A stretch of 64,000 bases of DNA from Ceratopteris richardii (taxonomy: Eukaryota > Streptophyta > Polypodiopsida > Polypodiales > Pteridaceae). The stretch lies in assembly GCA_020310875.1 (NCBI GenBank), contig CM035416.1, forward strand, positions 4,540,094-4,604,093, given 5' to 3'. The notes beneath the pieces are model-generated. The model saw nothing but the letters and a program-made list of their open reading frames with translations. It made no database searches and was not told where the DNA came from. Below, one piece after another: positions 20,161 through 31,254 of this stretch. Within the stretch, counting starts at the first letter, position 1; each line of letters opens with the position of its first letter. A program made the translations under genes and the position numbers.

Positions 20161-21060
20161 TTCCTCTACAAAGAGAATTGAACCCAATGTTAGAAGATGA
20201 GACAACTAAAAGTGGTCTTACTAACAATTGGGAGATTGTGCATGCAGTTGTTTATAGAATGGTTCAACAGAAAGAATAAAAATTGAATCGAGCACCTAGA
20301 CTCAATGGACGAGCAACTCCACCAAAGCTCAAAATTGAGCATCCTATGCTAGGTAGAGATGAACCAAACATATCATTATTAGAAACTAAAGTGGATTTGT
20401 TGGAAAAACATATTTGGACTTTATTAACTAAAATAGCAACTCTAAAGAGCATTCAAGAGACTAAACCAAGAACTCAAAAGCAAGGATATAGGCTCACAAC
20501 CTAGTACATCAATCTTTGAATCAGCCTCATAGATGCATATGTTGTGATAAGTTTGACCATCCACACTGGATATGTAGTTTGTTCAAGGAAGCTAAAGAAA
20601 AAAATTAGGTTATTGAAATAGATCAACAGATATATGATTATGTACCAAAAGACCATTAGGAAGAAAGTTTGGGAAAGGAGGATTGAAAAAGTTCTATGAA
20701 GTTTCAATGATCCAAAACACATACGCATTTAGGCTTGATGATGGGGATCAAGACAGTGAGTTTTGGACTCATTTCTATGATTTGCTAGTAAAGACAAGTT
20801 GACAGATGAAAACTTATATGCTTCAAGCTCTGATATTTACATTACGACTTGCTAGAATGAGCCAGTTGATATGTCCTCATTCTATGCTCACAAAATCAAT
20901 GTCAATGAGAAAAGGAAAAGTGATGATGAGAAAGGGGGTCAAGCCAAGGGAACTACAAGATCTAGAAAAGAAGTTGAAAAGATTGAATCTAGGAAAGAAC
21001 CAAAGAGAAGATATTGAGAGGCATGAACTAGAGAGGAAGTCAAATTAAGTAAGAGAGAGT
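20160..21060 (+). pseudogene. Retroelement gag relic with CCHC zinc knuckle
   Basis: Stop-broken frames with protein-like composition. Near 20518-20580 the frame reads H-R-C-I-C-C-D-K-F-D-H-P-H-W-I-C, a C-x2-C-x4-H-x4-C zinc knuckle as in retroelement gag proteins. Further on, L-D-D-G-D-Q-D-S-E-F-W-T-H-F-Y (20730-20790) and a Lys/Glu-rich tail follow. No pol domain was found next to it. It lies inside the inverted block. Confidence 0.45.
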
Positions 21061-21379
21061 TTGTTGTATAATTCATGGGATTCAAAAGGCTAAATATGTG
21101 GATTCTAAAGCTTAGAATATGAAGTATATTTGCCTTGATTTATGCCTGGAACATGCTTGAACCTTTGCATTGAACCCTTGTTTTAACCCTTGGGGTATTT
21201 ATTCACATGAGCTCCTAACTGAATTGTTGTGAACCTTAGGCTTGATTTATCCTAAGATGTGGGAACCTTAGTCTTGGGAGAAGCTCCTCTAAGTTCCACC
21301 TTGGGATGTAAGTGAGAGAAGAATCCTCATTTGATTAGAAGGAACATAATGGACCTTGGGAAATAAGAAGGCATGTGGT
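21061..21379. other. No gene seen
   Basis: Plain A/T-rich sequence between the gag relic and the outer edge of the inverted LTR half of copia C. Confidence 0.4.
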
Positions 21380-21537
21380 TGTTGGAACATCAAGCTTGCA
21401 CTATGCTTGAGGTGGATATGATCTACATCAAAACCATCATTTGGATGGTGCCATAGATACTCATTGAAGAGTATTTTATTTCCATTCATTTATTGTATTG
21501 ATATTTTGATCACATGATCACCCTCTTATGTAATTTT
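21380..21537 (+). repeat. Copia C 5' LTR, 5' half, first piece (inverted)
   Basis: Starts TGTTGGAACATCAAGCTTGC and matches, in reverse orientation, the first bases of the H LTR (42140 leftward). It is interrupted by element D and continues at 27574. In plus orientation here, while the 3' half of the same LTR at 9687-10068 is minus. Confidence 0.7.
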
Positions 21538-22320
21538 TGATGGAGTATATCCACTCCTAGTTGTAGCAAAAGAATGATAGACCCTTCCTAGGACCAAACA
21601 GTTCACTACCATAGTCCACCAAAAATTGAATTGCTCTCTAGACGTGAAGACTAAACCTATGAAATTTTGCACAATATAAATAGACACTATGGGCTTTCCA
21701 AAAGCCAAAGATCACTCAGCTTGGATAATATTAGAGGTATCAACCTCCCTTTACAAGACAGACTAGAAATTGTCCAAAGTGGTAGCTTGCACCTATGTGT
21801 ACCTTCCAACACACATACACTTGGTAATATGCAGAGATGAAACCAGAGACCTTTCAAGCTCAATATAATCAAGGACAATGAACAATTGATATGTAAGATT
21901 ATATCCAAAAGAAATCTTACAATCATAGGAACAAAATGAGCTATCTTGCAAGTGAATCCGATTACTACACAAAAAGATATGGGTGATCAAAGATCACTTC
22001 CTATGAGAAAACTCCAGCAAGCAAGGGGCTAGGTTAGACCTGGCGTAAACACTACTAATGAGAGCCTACAAGTGCTCAAATGGTAGAGGAGGATGGCCAT
22101 GAATTTTCTGCATGTGTTTGCTTATATAATGCTCAAAAAGGTAGTTGTAGATTTGAGTTCAAAAATGCCCTCCAAATGATCCTAACTTTTCTCCATCAAC
22201 TAGGTGAGTAAAGCACTGGTAAAACTCGTGGAAAAGTGGTTGTATATCCTACCAAAAAGTGTGAGTGATGTGGCACTTCAACTTAGCATGAGTTCCCATG
22301 AGACTGCTAAAATTCTAACA
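21538..22320 (-). repeat. Copia D 3' LTR (783 bp)
   Basis: On the minus strand it starts TGTTAGAATTTTAG after the purine tract and ends ACTCCATCA. Aligns along its length with the 5' LTR at 26772. The divergence (roughly one difference per 10-15 bases by eye) shows an old insertion. Confidence 0.85.
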
Positions 22321-22335
22321 ATCCCCCTCAAGCTC
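22321..22335 (-). other. Copia D polypurine tract
   Basis: On the minus strand GAGCTTGAGGGGGAT, directly before the LTR start TGTTAG. Confidence 0.75.
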
Positions 22336-22340
22336 AAGTG

Positions 22341-22960
22341 TTAGTCTCCATTGATCTCCTTCAAGTTGAGGTTGATCTTGAACTTCTCCAACTTGCTTGC
22401 ATCCATAAACTTGGTCATGATATCTGCTAGTTGATCCTTTGTGTTGATGTACTTGATTTCCACTTCTTTTGCTAGTACCTTCTCTTTGATGAAGTGATAA
22501 TGGATCTCTATGTGCTTGCTTCTTGCATGGAACATAGGTTTGCTTGCTAGATGAATGCTTGACATGTTATCTCCAAATAGAGTGAAATCTTTGACCTCCA
22601 CATCCAAGTCTTTGAAGAGATTCTTTAGCCACATAATCTCACATGTAGCAAGTGCTAAAGCTCTGTACTTACCTCAGTAGATGATAATGCAACTGTAGGT
22701 TGCTTCTTGGACATCCATGAAATGACTCTTTGAACTAGGATGAAGACATAGCCAGATGTGCTCCGTCTATCCTCCTTTGAACCATCCCAATCAGCATCAC
22801 TAAAGCCTTGAGGTTTTAATCCATCTCCATATGGGTAGTACAACCCTTGGTTGACAGTGTGCTTGATGTACCTAAGCACTCTCTTGGTTGCATTCATATG
22901 AACATCAGTTGACGAATTTAGAAATTGAGAAAGACCTCCTACAACATAAGACAAGTCAGG
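22341..22960 (-). pseudogene. Copia D RNase H
   Basis: Two frames. The first (22954-22655) has S-D-A-D-W-D-G-S-K-E-D-R-R-S-T-S-G-Y, the copia RNase H start with catalytic Asp, and V-A-L-S-S-T-E. The second (22634-22341) has F-G-D-N-M-S-S-I-H-L-A, H-I-E-I-H-Y-H-F-I-K-E-K and Q-L-A-D-I-M-T-K. A frameshift splits them near 22645. RNase H removes the RNA strand during reverse transcription. Confidence 0.8.
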
Positions 22961-22964
22961 TCTT

Positions 22965-24182
22965 GTGATGGTAGCATAGTTAAGGCTTCCAATTATGCTT
23001 CTATATGCTGAATATCTTCAAGAGGTTTTCCTTTGCCTACACATAACTTAGTATTTGGATCCATAGGTTGAGTCACTGGCTTACATCCACTCATACCATA
23101 CTTATAAAGTACATCTAGCAAGTTTTTTCTTTGAGCAAGGTAAATGCCATTTTCCACATAAGTAACTTCAATCCCAAGAAATTATTTAAGAATTCCAAGA
23201 TATGAAATATTGAATTCATTTCCAAGCTAGGCCTTGATCCATGTGATACATGCGTCATCACTTCCTGTTATAATCAAGTCATCCACATATATGCATACAT
23301 AGACAACTAGTCCTCCTTCCTTCTTGAGGTATGAGGAAGGATCTCCATCACTTGGCTTGTATCCACACCTGCACAAATACTCCACAAGCCTTTTATTCCA
23401 TGGCCTAGAGCTTACTTTAAACCATACAATGCTTTTCTAAGTTTACAAACAAAATCTCAATATTTAGGGTTCTCAAACCCTAATGGTTGAGTCATGTAGA
23501 CTATCTCCTGCAAATCACCATTAAAGAAAGCATTCTTTACATCCAATTGATATATTGGCCACCTCCTAGATGTGGCAACCCCAATGATTGCCCTAATTGT
23601 GGTCATCTTTGCAACTGGTCTGAATGTTTCTTCATAGTCAACCCCATAGGATTGAGCAAATCCTTTTGTGAGAAGCCTTGCTTTGTACCTAGCGATTGAA
23701 CCATCACAATTTCTCTTCACTTTATAGACCCATTTTTTTCCAATTACCTTCATCCCTTCTTGTCTTGGAACAAGACTCCATGTGTTGTTGTCTTCAAGGG
23801 CTTTGTGCTCTTCTTCCATAGCTTCTTGCCACTCCTTTGTGTCTTTGGCCTCTTCATAGGTAGAAGGTTCATGATCTTTGATAAACTTAGTCATGAAAGC
23901 ATAATGCATAGCAATATAACTATCATAAACAAGCCTTGAGATTGGATGCTTTACCCTTGTTGATATCCTTTCTTCTCCTTTTTGTGGAATGAACCTTCTT
24001 TGCCTTGGTGCCTTGATTTTTGCTTTTGATGTAGCTCCCCCTTCTAACATAGGTTCTTCAAAGTCTTCAACTTCATGTCCATCTTCATCAAGCTCTACCA
24101 ATCTTGCCTTTCCTTTATTCATTGATTGATGGGCTGAATCCATGCTTGAACTCCTTTGTATGCTTGGACCACTGATTTCCAA
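22965..24182 (-). pseudogene. Copia D reverse transcriptase
   Basis: Begins in the linker, then W-Q-E-A-M-E-E-E...W-S-L-V-P and K-W-V-Y-K-V-K-R-N-x-D-G-S, the start of the copia RT domain. L-D-V-K-N-A-F-F-N-G-D-L holds the first catalytic Asp. The frame stops at 23457, but beyond it the Y-V-D-D box is still readable near 23275-23290. RT copies the element RNA to DNA. Multiple stops after 23457. Confidence 0.8.
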
Positions 24183-24299
24183 GCTATCTTGAAACCTAGC
24201 TTCATATCTTCTCTCTACCTCTTCAATATCTTCATCCTACAATGGAACTTTGGAAGCATACCATGGTTTGAGTTCATCAAAAATCTCTGGATACCTTTA

Positions 24300-25215
24300 A
24301 CTCCTTTGTATTAGGATTGTAGCACCTCTAACCTTTTTTGCTCCATAGCATAACCAATAAACATACATCTTTCAGCCCTTGCAACGATCTTACCTCTCAA
24401 CTCTTGTGACACATGTGTGTAGCATACACAACCAAAGATTCTAATGTGTGAAAGGTCTGGTTTCCTTCCACTCCATGCCTCCTCAGGTGTCATGTCATGT
24501 AACCCTGATGTGGGACACCTACTCATCAAGTACTAGATAGACCATCTGCCCAATATGTTAAAGGCACATTCATTTCATTTAACATACTCCTAGCAATTTC
24601 AGCAATATACCTATTCTTCCTCTCTGCCACCCCATTTTGTTGGGGAGTATACCTGCAAGTGATTTTCCTCTTTATACCTTGGTCCTACAAGAAATCAGAA
24701 AAAGCATGGGAGAAGTATTCTCCCCCTCCATCGGACCTTAGGGTTTTGATGTAGTAACCTGTCTCCTTTTCAACTTGTGCCTTGAATCTTTTGAATACAT
24801 CAAACACATCTGATTTTTGCTTTATACAATACAACCATACTTTTCTTGAGTAATCATCTATGAAGGATACAAATTACATATTACCTGCAGGAGAGGGCTC
24901 TTTGGTTGGCCCCCACACATCTGTGTGCACAAGGTCTAACACACCATGTGCTACATGTCCACTTTTCTTCAAGGGTTGCCTAGTAGACTTGCCTAGTTGA
25001 CAAGCTTCAGACATGTCATGCAACATTTGTAATGAAAAATGTGGTAAACCGAGTCTTACCAATTGCCTCTTCTCCATGTCTTTCAACCTTTGAATTTTGA
25101 TGTGACCACACCTTTTATGCCACAAATCCGAATATCCAATCTTCTTGTCGCCATAGATGATGAACATTGCCTTGTTGCTTTGTCCTTTGCCAATGTCAAG
25201 AGTGAACATCCATCC
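24300..25215 (-). pseudogene. Copia D GAG-pre-integrase and integrase
   Basis: GAG-pre-integrase: L-W-H-K-R-C-G-H-I then E-A-C-Q-L-G-K, where the first Cys of the expected C-x2-C is Ser. Integrase core: V-H-T-D-V-W-G-P-T-K, then in a stop-broken stretch the S-D-G-G-G-E-Y and Q-N-G-V-A-E-R-K-N blocks (about 24590-24760), then T-P-E-E-A-W-S-G-R-K-P and F-G-C-V-C-Y. The D-D-E residues seem present but the frame has several stops. Confidence 0.75.
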
Positions 25216-25297
25216 TTCCTTCCTTCTTTCCTTTGGCTATCAGCTCATAGCCATTCCTTGGGTCTTCAATAAAGCATCCTTTGTGGTTGAACTTGAC

Positions 25298-25582
25298 TTA
25301 GTATCCCTTTTCAACCATCTCTCCAATAGAGATTAAGTTCTTTGTAATACTAGGAACATGCAATACCTCAGATAGTCCTTTTGCTTTGTGGTTGCCTTCA
25401 AGATTCACATCTCCCATTTGTTGTATCTCATGCTCTGTGTTGTCTCCTATCTCCACAAATCCTCTTTGCTTGGGTGCTTGAAGATTGCTGAAGTACTCCT
25501 CTTTACCTGACAAGTGGTTACTACAACCAGTAACTATATACCACATCTCATCATGTGGTTGACCTTCACTTTTATGCTTCAT
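25298..25582 (-). pseudogene. Copia D retropepsin
   Basis: M-W-Y-I-V-T-G-C-S-N-H-L-S-G replaces the usual W-Y-x-D-T/S-G-C-S-x-H; the catalytic Asp is Val, so the enzyme would be dead. The rest (M-G-D-V-N-L-E-G, L-H-V-P-S-I-T-K-N-L-I-S-I-G) is well kept. Confidence 0.8.
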
Positions 25583-25657
25583 AGCTAAAAAATGCTCATT
25601 TTATGAATTTTTTGAGGAATTATCATAACTACCTTGCCCTTTGTAATTTTTCCCGCC

Positions 25658-26539
25658 TTACTTTTTCCAACAATCTTTGGTAGTGTCCTTACTTTCCACA
25701 ATTGAAGCATCCATTTGAGTTGGAGTAGCCTCGACCTCCATATCTTCCTCCTCTACCTCTTCCTCTTCCTCTTCCTCTTGATGATTGAATTTCATATTCG
25801 CTTGATTGACTCCCTTGATAGCTTTGGTTGCCTTGTTGGTATGTGCTTCTACCTCTTCCTCTTGAAGCATCTCTATTGCCATTGTCTCTTCCTCCTTTGC
25901 CTGTATAGAAGAGTTGGTCTTGGCTGCCCTTTGACTTGTTGCCTCCATGGTTGAGCTCCTCAGTCACCATAAGAGAAGTAAGTTGCTCAAATGATCTGGT
26001 AATGAATCCCTTACATACACAGAGGTTGTGGATGCCTTCCATTTATCATCTTCTCTAAGCCCATTAAGTGTCTGGGCAACTAGGTCATCATCATCTATAA
26101 CACATCTTATTGAACCAAGTGCATCAAAAATCTCTTTTACTTTGAGTATGAAGTCATTAATACTCTGATTTGATGACTTACTAAGTTTGTTGGGCTCATT
26201 CTTGAGCTGAATATTTCTAGCCTTTGTAGAGGTAGAGTACAACCTTTCTAAACACTCCCAAACCTTCTTGGATGTATCTAGGTCTTGGATATGACATATC
26301 ATGGAGTTGCTTATGTGTTGAGAAAGAATGAAGATCACTCTCCTATCCCTTTGTTCCCATTCTCTAATGGATATCCTTTGATTCTCCATAAGTGTATGTG
26401 GATCTATCTATGGCTTCACCTCAGTACCACTAACCAACCCCCAAAGACCGTTTCCAATGAGGAAGTTGGAGATTCTAAACTTCCAAGGTTGGTAATTGCT
26501 CTTTTCAAGCTCCTCAATCTGAGTATTATATTCTCCCAT
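25658..26539 (-). pseudogene. Copia D gag
   Basis: The ATG at 26539-26537 gives M-G-E-Y-N-T-Q-I-E-E-L, then N-Y-Q-P-W-K-F-R-I-S-N-F-L-I-G. A TAG at about 26411 breaks it. The UBN2 core follows (S-K-K-V-W-E-C-L-E-R-L-Y), then a frameshift near 25960, a Gly/Arg-rich stretch (R-G-R-G-R-G-R-G) and the knuckle C-F-N-C-G-K...D-C-W-K-K split by another frameshift. Gag builds the particle shell. Confidence 0.8.
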
Positions 26540-26758
26540 TGTGTATGAGACTATAAGTGGATCCTAATCCCTCCCTGGATTGTGATAGATGTGAGAAAGA
26601 ATGATATGTTACCTTCCCACAAGAGACTCCACTTGTCGTGAACTTTCAGTGATGATAGAAGCTCCCCCTTGCTTCAAATTTTCCTGGTCTTTGCTTCAAT
26701 CCTTGGCTCTCAAAAAACTTCAAGGCCTCCTCTTGATGTCCTCAATGCTCAATGATAA

Positions 26759-26770
26759 GCTCTGATACCA
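26759..26770 (-). other. Copia D primer-binding site
   Basis: On the minus strand TGGTATCAGAGC, exact initiator tRNA-Met complement, one base from the LTR end at 26772. Confidence 0.9.
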
Positions 26771-26771
26771 C

Positions 26772-27573
26772 TGATGGAGTATATCCACTCCTAGTTGCAG
26801 CAGAAGAATGATAGGCCCTTCCTAGGACCAAATAATTCACTACTATAGTCCACCAAAAATTGAATTGATCTCTCAAACTAAAATTTGAACCTATGAAATT
26901 TTGCACAATATAAATAGACAATATGGGCTTTCCAATAAGCCAAAGATCACTCAATTTGGATAATGTTAGAGGTATCAATTTTGCTTCACAAGACAGACTA
27001 GAATTTGTCCAAACTGGTGGCTTGCACCTATGTGTACCTTCCAACAGACATACACTTGGGAATATGCATAGATCAGACCAACGAGATTTCAATATCAATA
27101 TACTCAATTATAATGAACACTTGATACTAAGATTATATCCAAAAGAAAGATTACAAGCATAGGAACAAAGTGAGCTATATTGCAAATGAATCAGACTACT
27201 ACACAAAAAGATATGGGTGATCAAAGATCGCTTCCTATGAGAAAACTCCAGCAAGAAAGGGGCTTGCTTACCTAGGGGCTAGCTTAGACCTAGAGTAAAA
27301 ACTCCTAATGAGAGCCTACAAGTGCTCAAATGGTAGAGCAGGATGGCCACGACTTTGCTCCATGTGTTTGCTTATATAATGCTCAACAAGGTAGTTCTAG
27401 AGTTGAATTCAAAAATGCCCTCCAAATGATCTTGACTTTTCTCCATCAAGTAAGTGAGTAAAGAGCTGGGAAAGATCGTGGAAAAGTGGTTGTATATCCT
27501 ACCAAAAAGTGTGAATGATGTGGCACTTCAACTTAGCATGATTTCCCACACTTCAGATTCATAAAATTCTAAA
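26772..27573 (-). repeat. Copia D 5' LTR (about 802 bp)
   Basis: Pairs with 21538-22320. The inner end is next to the primer site. The outer end reads CTAAA(A) instead of CTAACA, so one base is uncertain. A TATA-like TTATATAAG (minus) lies at 27371-27379. Confidence 0.8.
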
Positions 27574-28064
27574 ATTTTCAAAGCATTTATCTTTGTAAAA
27601 GAGAAGAGTAAAAGCCAAAAAGCCACAAGTTAGAAGTAGTTGATATTGATTCTCAATCAATCAATCAAGAAGTAGAAATCTCAACCTTCTCTTTTCCTAG
27701 ATTATAGGAAAAGATTCCAATCACTCTAAACTATTTGCTTGCCTATATTTGAATCCAAATTCAATAAGAAAAGACGTGGATAAATCCTCAAATGTCTATA
27801 TCAAGACTCCCAATCACTTGTAAAATGCATGGAAGAAATATACATACACTTTTGGGTATCATTGTCTTGCTCTTTCATTTCTCTGCTCCCGCTTCCTTAG
27901 ACTCAATCATCTTGCAGAGGTTGTTGTTCTCTCTATAGACCTCCAAATCAAGTAAGTAAGAATTCATTAGAAAGGTCAAGGAAGTAATCATTCATTGGAA
28001 ATGTATCATTGTTTAGTTTAGGTGTAAGAGTTTTCAAATCATGTGTTTGAGTAGTTTATGAGAA
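27574..28064 (+). repeat. Copia C 5' LTR, 5' half, second piece (inverted)
   Basis: Continues 21380-21537 after element D. Matches the H LTR in blocks such as CAATCACTTGTAAAATGCATGG, CATCATTGTCTTGCTC-like text and TTGCAGAGG (H: 41480-41980 in reverse). It ends near 28064 at AGAAATCT, where gypsy G2 starts; AGATTT is shared by both sides of the join. Confidence 0.65.
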
Positions 28065-28525
28065 ATCTAACTAATCTACCTGTATCGCATGGCTTGTTTA
28101 CCAAGTACAATAGGGCTTGATGATCAGTAATAAATTTAAACTTATTTGCAAGCAAATAGTGTCTAAATTTTTTACAACATATACCATGCCTAATCCTTCT
28201 TGTTGAGTGGTGGTATAGTTCCGTTCAGCTACAATCAACTGTCTACTAGCATAGGCAATTGGAAGATCCATATTACCTTCACTCCTAGGTTATGCAAGTA
28301 CACATCCAATAGCATAATTGGATGCATCCACATGAACAAGAAAGGGTTTATTCCAATCGGGTGTGATCAAGATTGGTGCTGAACATAATGACCATTTAAG
28401 CTCATTGAAAGAGTTCTCACATTCGTCCGCCCATTCAAAGTTAGTCAAAAGGGAGTATAGAGGCTTTGCAATGATCGCATACATATGAATGAATTGGCAA
28501 TAATAGCCACAATGCCCCATGAAAG
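28065..28525 (-). pseudogene. Gypsy G2 RT connection and RNase H
   Basis: M-G-H-C-G-Y-Y-x-x-F-I-H-M-Y-A-I-I-A-K-P-L, then T-P-D-W-N-K-P-F-L-V-H-V-D-A-S (first catalytic Asp of RNase H), A-Y-A-S-R-Q-L, N-Y-T-T-T-x-x-E-G-L-G-M (catalytic Glu) and V-N-K-P-C-D-T-G-R-L-V. Stops at about 28289 and a frameshift near 28160. The domain breaks off at the inversion breakpoint. Confidence 0.75.
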
Positions 28526-28526
28526 C

Positions 28527-30139
28527 CTATACCTCCTTGACATTCCTTGGCTTGGGTAGCTCCACAATAGCTCTCACTTTATCCTCATCCGTGGATATGC
28601 CATTCTTTGACACTATGTGTCCTAGAATCTTTCCTTGCCTGACCATGAAAACACACTTTTTTGGGTTCAGGCATACTTGATATTCTCTACATCTATCAAA
28701 GATAGCTCTCAGCTCCGGGATATGGGTTTGTCTTATGTTGGAATGAGCACAAAGATCATCAACATAGACTTCCAAATTCTTCCTCAAGAACTCTTTGAAC
28801 ACATGACACATCAGTCTCTGAAAGGTAGCTGGTGCATTGCTTAGACCAAATGGCATTACCCAAAAAGCGAATATGACCCACTCCATTGAACTTATGCTGA
28901 TCTTCTAGAGCAATGGTTACCTGATTGTAGCCAGAAAATCCATCAAGGAAACTGTACACTTCCTTGCCTACTACTCTTTCTAGTAGATGCTCCGTAATAG
29001 GAAGTGGATAGTTATCTCGAATGGTGGATGCATTAACCTTCTTCAAATTAATGCATACACGTAATTTGCCATTCTTCTTGGGCACCACTACAATGGGGGA
29101 TACCCACTCGGTGTGCTCAATTTCATAGATGAATCCAGCTTCAACCAAATGATCTATCTCTTCCTTAATCTTAGCAGCATAGTTGTTGTTATATGTGTAT
29201 GGATTCTGCTTGGAGGGTTTTGCATCTGAGGTCATGGGAATTGTATGAGAGCATATGTCAGGGTCGACACCTTTTAAGTCCTTGTAACTCCAAGTGAATA
29301 CATCTCTGTATTCTCTTAAAAAGGCTATTAGCTTGTGCTCTTCTTCCTCCGTCAAGTCATGTCCTATGTACGTGCATCTTTCTTCTCCTTCTTCTATGGT
29401 TACAACAATTTTCTTGGTTGTTTCTTTGTTATCATAGGCCTCTTCAGATTGTGCATCCCATTTAGGCATTCTTATCATGACTCTCCTATCTTCTATCTCA
29501 TACTTCTTAAAATTCTCGGGGACCTCAAACAAAGATTCTTCCTCTTCTGATGTGGTTTCTTTCTTCTTTCTTTTCTTGCCATCATTTTTGGCGGTCACTT
29601 GTGTGGTTAACCTCACATCATTTGTAAGTTCTTTATGTCTCTGAGGGTGAGCTTCCACTTTGTAAAAGTATTCTTCATCTGATGCAAAGGGTGGGTCCTT
29701 AATGATTGACTCTAGATCGGAGTCACTTGTGTCTTGAAACGCATCAGTGCTAAGTTCACATTCTTCCATAACCGAATCATACATAGTTGGCTCTATTGTA
29801 AAGATTAAAACATCATAGCCATCCTCGTCATAGTGGGGTGTCCATTGTTCTTCATTGATGGCTACATCCATTGTTGCTAAAATTTCTGCCCAACCATGAG
29901 GTTCAAATTCCTCGTCAGGAAACACAACTGGTGCAGAGGCTGGGTCTTGAATTGATCTATGGGTGTCTTTTGCACCTACCTCTCTGGTGTGTCCTCTTTT
30001 CTCTTCCTCTACTGCTACTTTGCACATCCATAAATGGGTGTCTTCATGCACCCATGAGGATCCTGATCCTATGGAATGCACTGACTCTATACCATCTTTA
30101 GCTCTATGTATGGGATTCCATTGAATAGGTGGTACATGT
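28527..30139 (-). pseudogene. Gypsy G2 linker and reverse transcriptase
   Basis: A long open frame covers an acidic linker with Lys/Glu runs (30100-29380) and the RT start: W-V-S-P-I-V-V-V-P-K-K-N-G-K-L-R-V-C-I-N and F-L-D-G-F-S-G-Y-N-Q-V (first catalytic Asp). A small deletion and frameshift at 28880-28890 removes the K-T-T-F-A-T block. The next frame has V-M-P-F-G-L-S-N-A-P-A-T-F-Q-R-L-M and L-E-V-Y-V-D-D-L (catalytic Y-V-D-D). Unlike G3, the R of K-L-R-V-C-I is intact. Confidence 0.8.
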
Positions 30140-30625
30140 CTATGAGAGTAATCCTTGAGATTGACTTTGGTTGTAGCACGTAAGTGTTGCAAATACAAAG
30201 AATTGGTTCCCCAATCTTGTACCATTGCAACTGCACATAAGTGGTCTTCCCAAAATCATCTCATATGCCTGATTCTTGCTAAAATCACATATAGCAAAAG
30301 TATGCTCGAACTCAACACCACATGTAGTGAGAGTTATTCTTTCTAGCAGTCCTAAGGCTCTCTCAATGTGACCATCGGCCATCTGCAATTTCATTCTCGT
30401 TGGCTTGAGTGCTGGCTTGCCCCAATGCTTCCATAGCGAAGTGGTAGCAATTGCATCTCCTGCACCTGAGTCCAAAATTTCCTTGGTTGTGTACCCTTGA
30501 TGGGTGATTGGAAGATAGGTGTCTCCTTCGTCCCCTTCGCTTATGTCACCTATCTTGTGCAATGGTATCTCTGGCACCGTTCTAGGAGAACCTACCTGGG
30601 AATGAGGTTTCGCTACTTCAGGCAC
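30140..30625 (-). pseudogene. Gypsy G2 retropepsin 1 (canonical position)
   Basis: Y-L-P-I-T-H-Q-G-Y-T-T-K-E-I-L-D-S-G-A-G-D-A-I-A-T-T-S has the D-S-G-A active site; Y-E-M-I-L-G-R-P-L is the C-terminal I-L-G-R motif. The domain is uninterrupted but the flanks are frameshifted, so no functional polyprotein is made. Confidence 0.8.
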
Positions 30626-30629
30626 CTGT

Positions 30630-31252
30630 TTGGATACATGTTTCCATAGCTCTAGCTTAACCTTGAGTATCTCTTCTAAAGTGAGATTGCACTACACTTT
30701 AGTGTTTTTCACTCCCTCTGTGTTCCTAGGTATGAGTGAGTCTTCATTTCTTACCCTCACTGTGGGTGCTCTCTACAAGTAGACTTAGCTTCCCATGGGC
30801 CTATGAAAGGGGGTAGTTGCTATAAGGAATTGGACTCGAAGTCTAATCTCTCATGAGATTGGGCACTCTCGTGATCTCCATAAATGGAAGGGATTTCTTG
30901 TGGGAATTGATCATGTGCATCATCCACAAGTTCAATGGGAGGAGGAACTTCACTCTCTTTAGACCATTTCTCTTCTTGAATCTGTCGCAGGAATTCTGGT
31001 GAATACCGATTCATAGAAGAAGAGGTGTCTGGTTTAGTGGAGTTAGGCACATAAGCTTCCTTGGGGGAATGCTTATTCTTTCACTTACCTTGTCTCTTCC
31101 TTAGGAGGTGGCTTCCTTGCCAGATCTTGCAATTATGCTCTCTAACTTCTCCAACAGTCCATCAAAGTACAATTGTGCCTCAGTTGAGCAAGAGTAGTCG
31201 AAGAGGTGACTGGCTTCAAACATGGTTTGAGCCAATGCTACCATTTTAGCAC
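30630..31252 (-). pseudogene. Gypsy G2 gag C-terminal part
   Basis: Matches G3 at 55900-56560 by eye: F-L-R-Q-I-Q-E-E-K-W-S-K-E, D-D-A-H-D-Q-F-P-Q-E-I-P-S-I-Y-G-D and R-L-D-F-E-S-N-S-L. Several stops. The zinc knuckle and N-terminal gag domain are missing because copia F borders at about 31254. Confidence 0.65.
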
Positions 31253-31254
31253 AA

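Larger units (their letters stand above)
21538..27573 (-). mobile_element. Copia element D, complete with both LTRs (minus)
   Basis: LTRs at 21538-22320 (3') and 26772-27573 (5'), both starting TGATGGAGTATATCC on the plus strand. Between them on the minus strand: primer site, gag, protease, integrase, reverse transcriptase, RNase H and purine tract in the usual copia order. A target duplication ATTTT is seen at 21533-21537 and 27574-27578. All pol frames carry stops, so it cannot move on its own. It sits inside the LTR half of copia C. Confidence 0.85.
28065..31254 (-). mobile_element. Gypsy element G2, 5' part (gag end to RNase H), minus
   Basis: On the minus strand: gag C-terminal part (31252-30630), retropepsin 1, linker, reverse transcriptase and RNase H up to T-G-R-L-V-R-F. 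G1 starts with the next residues of the same domain, so G1 and G2 are read as one element split by an inversion. The left (5') end is cut by copia F at about 31254, so LTR, leader and most of gag are missing. Confidence 0.75.

Noticed and set aside
10069-31254. G1 and G2 as two independent gypsy insertions
   Set aside because: Their ends are complementary to within a few residues and coincide with complementary ends of one copia LTR; one inversion explains all four ends.
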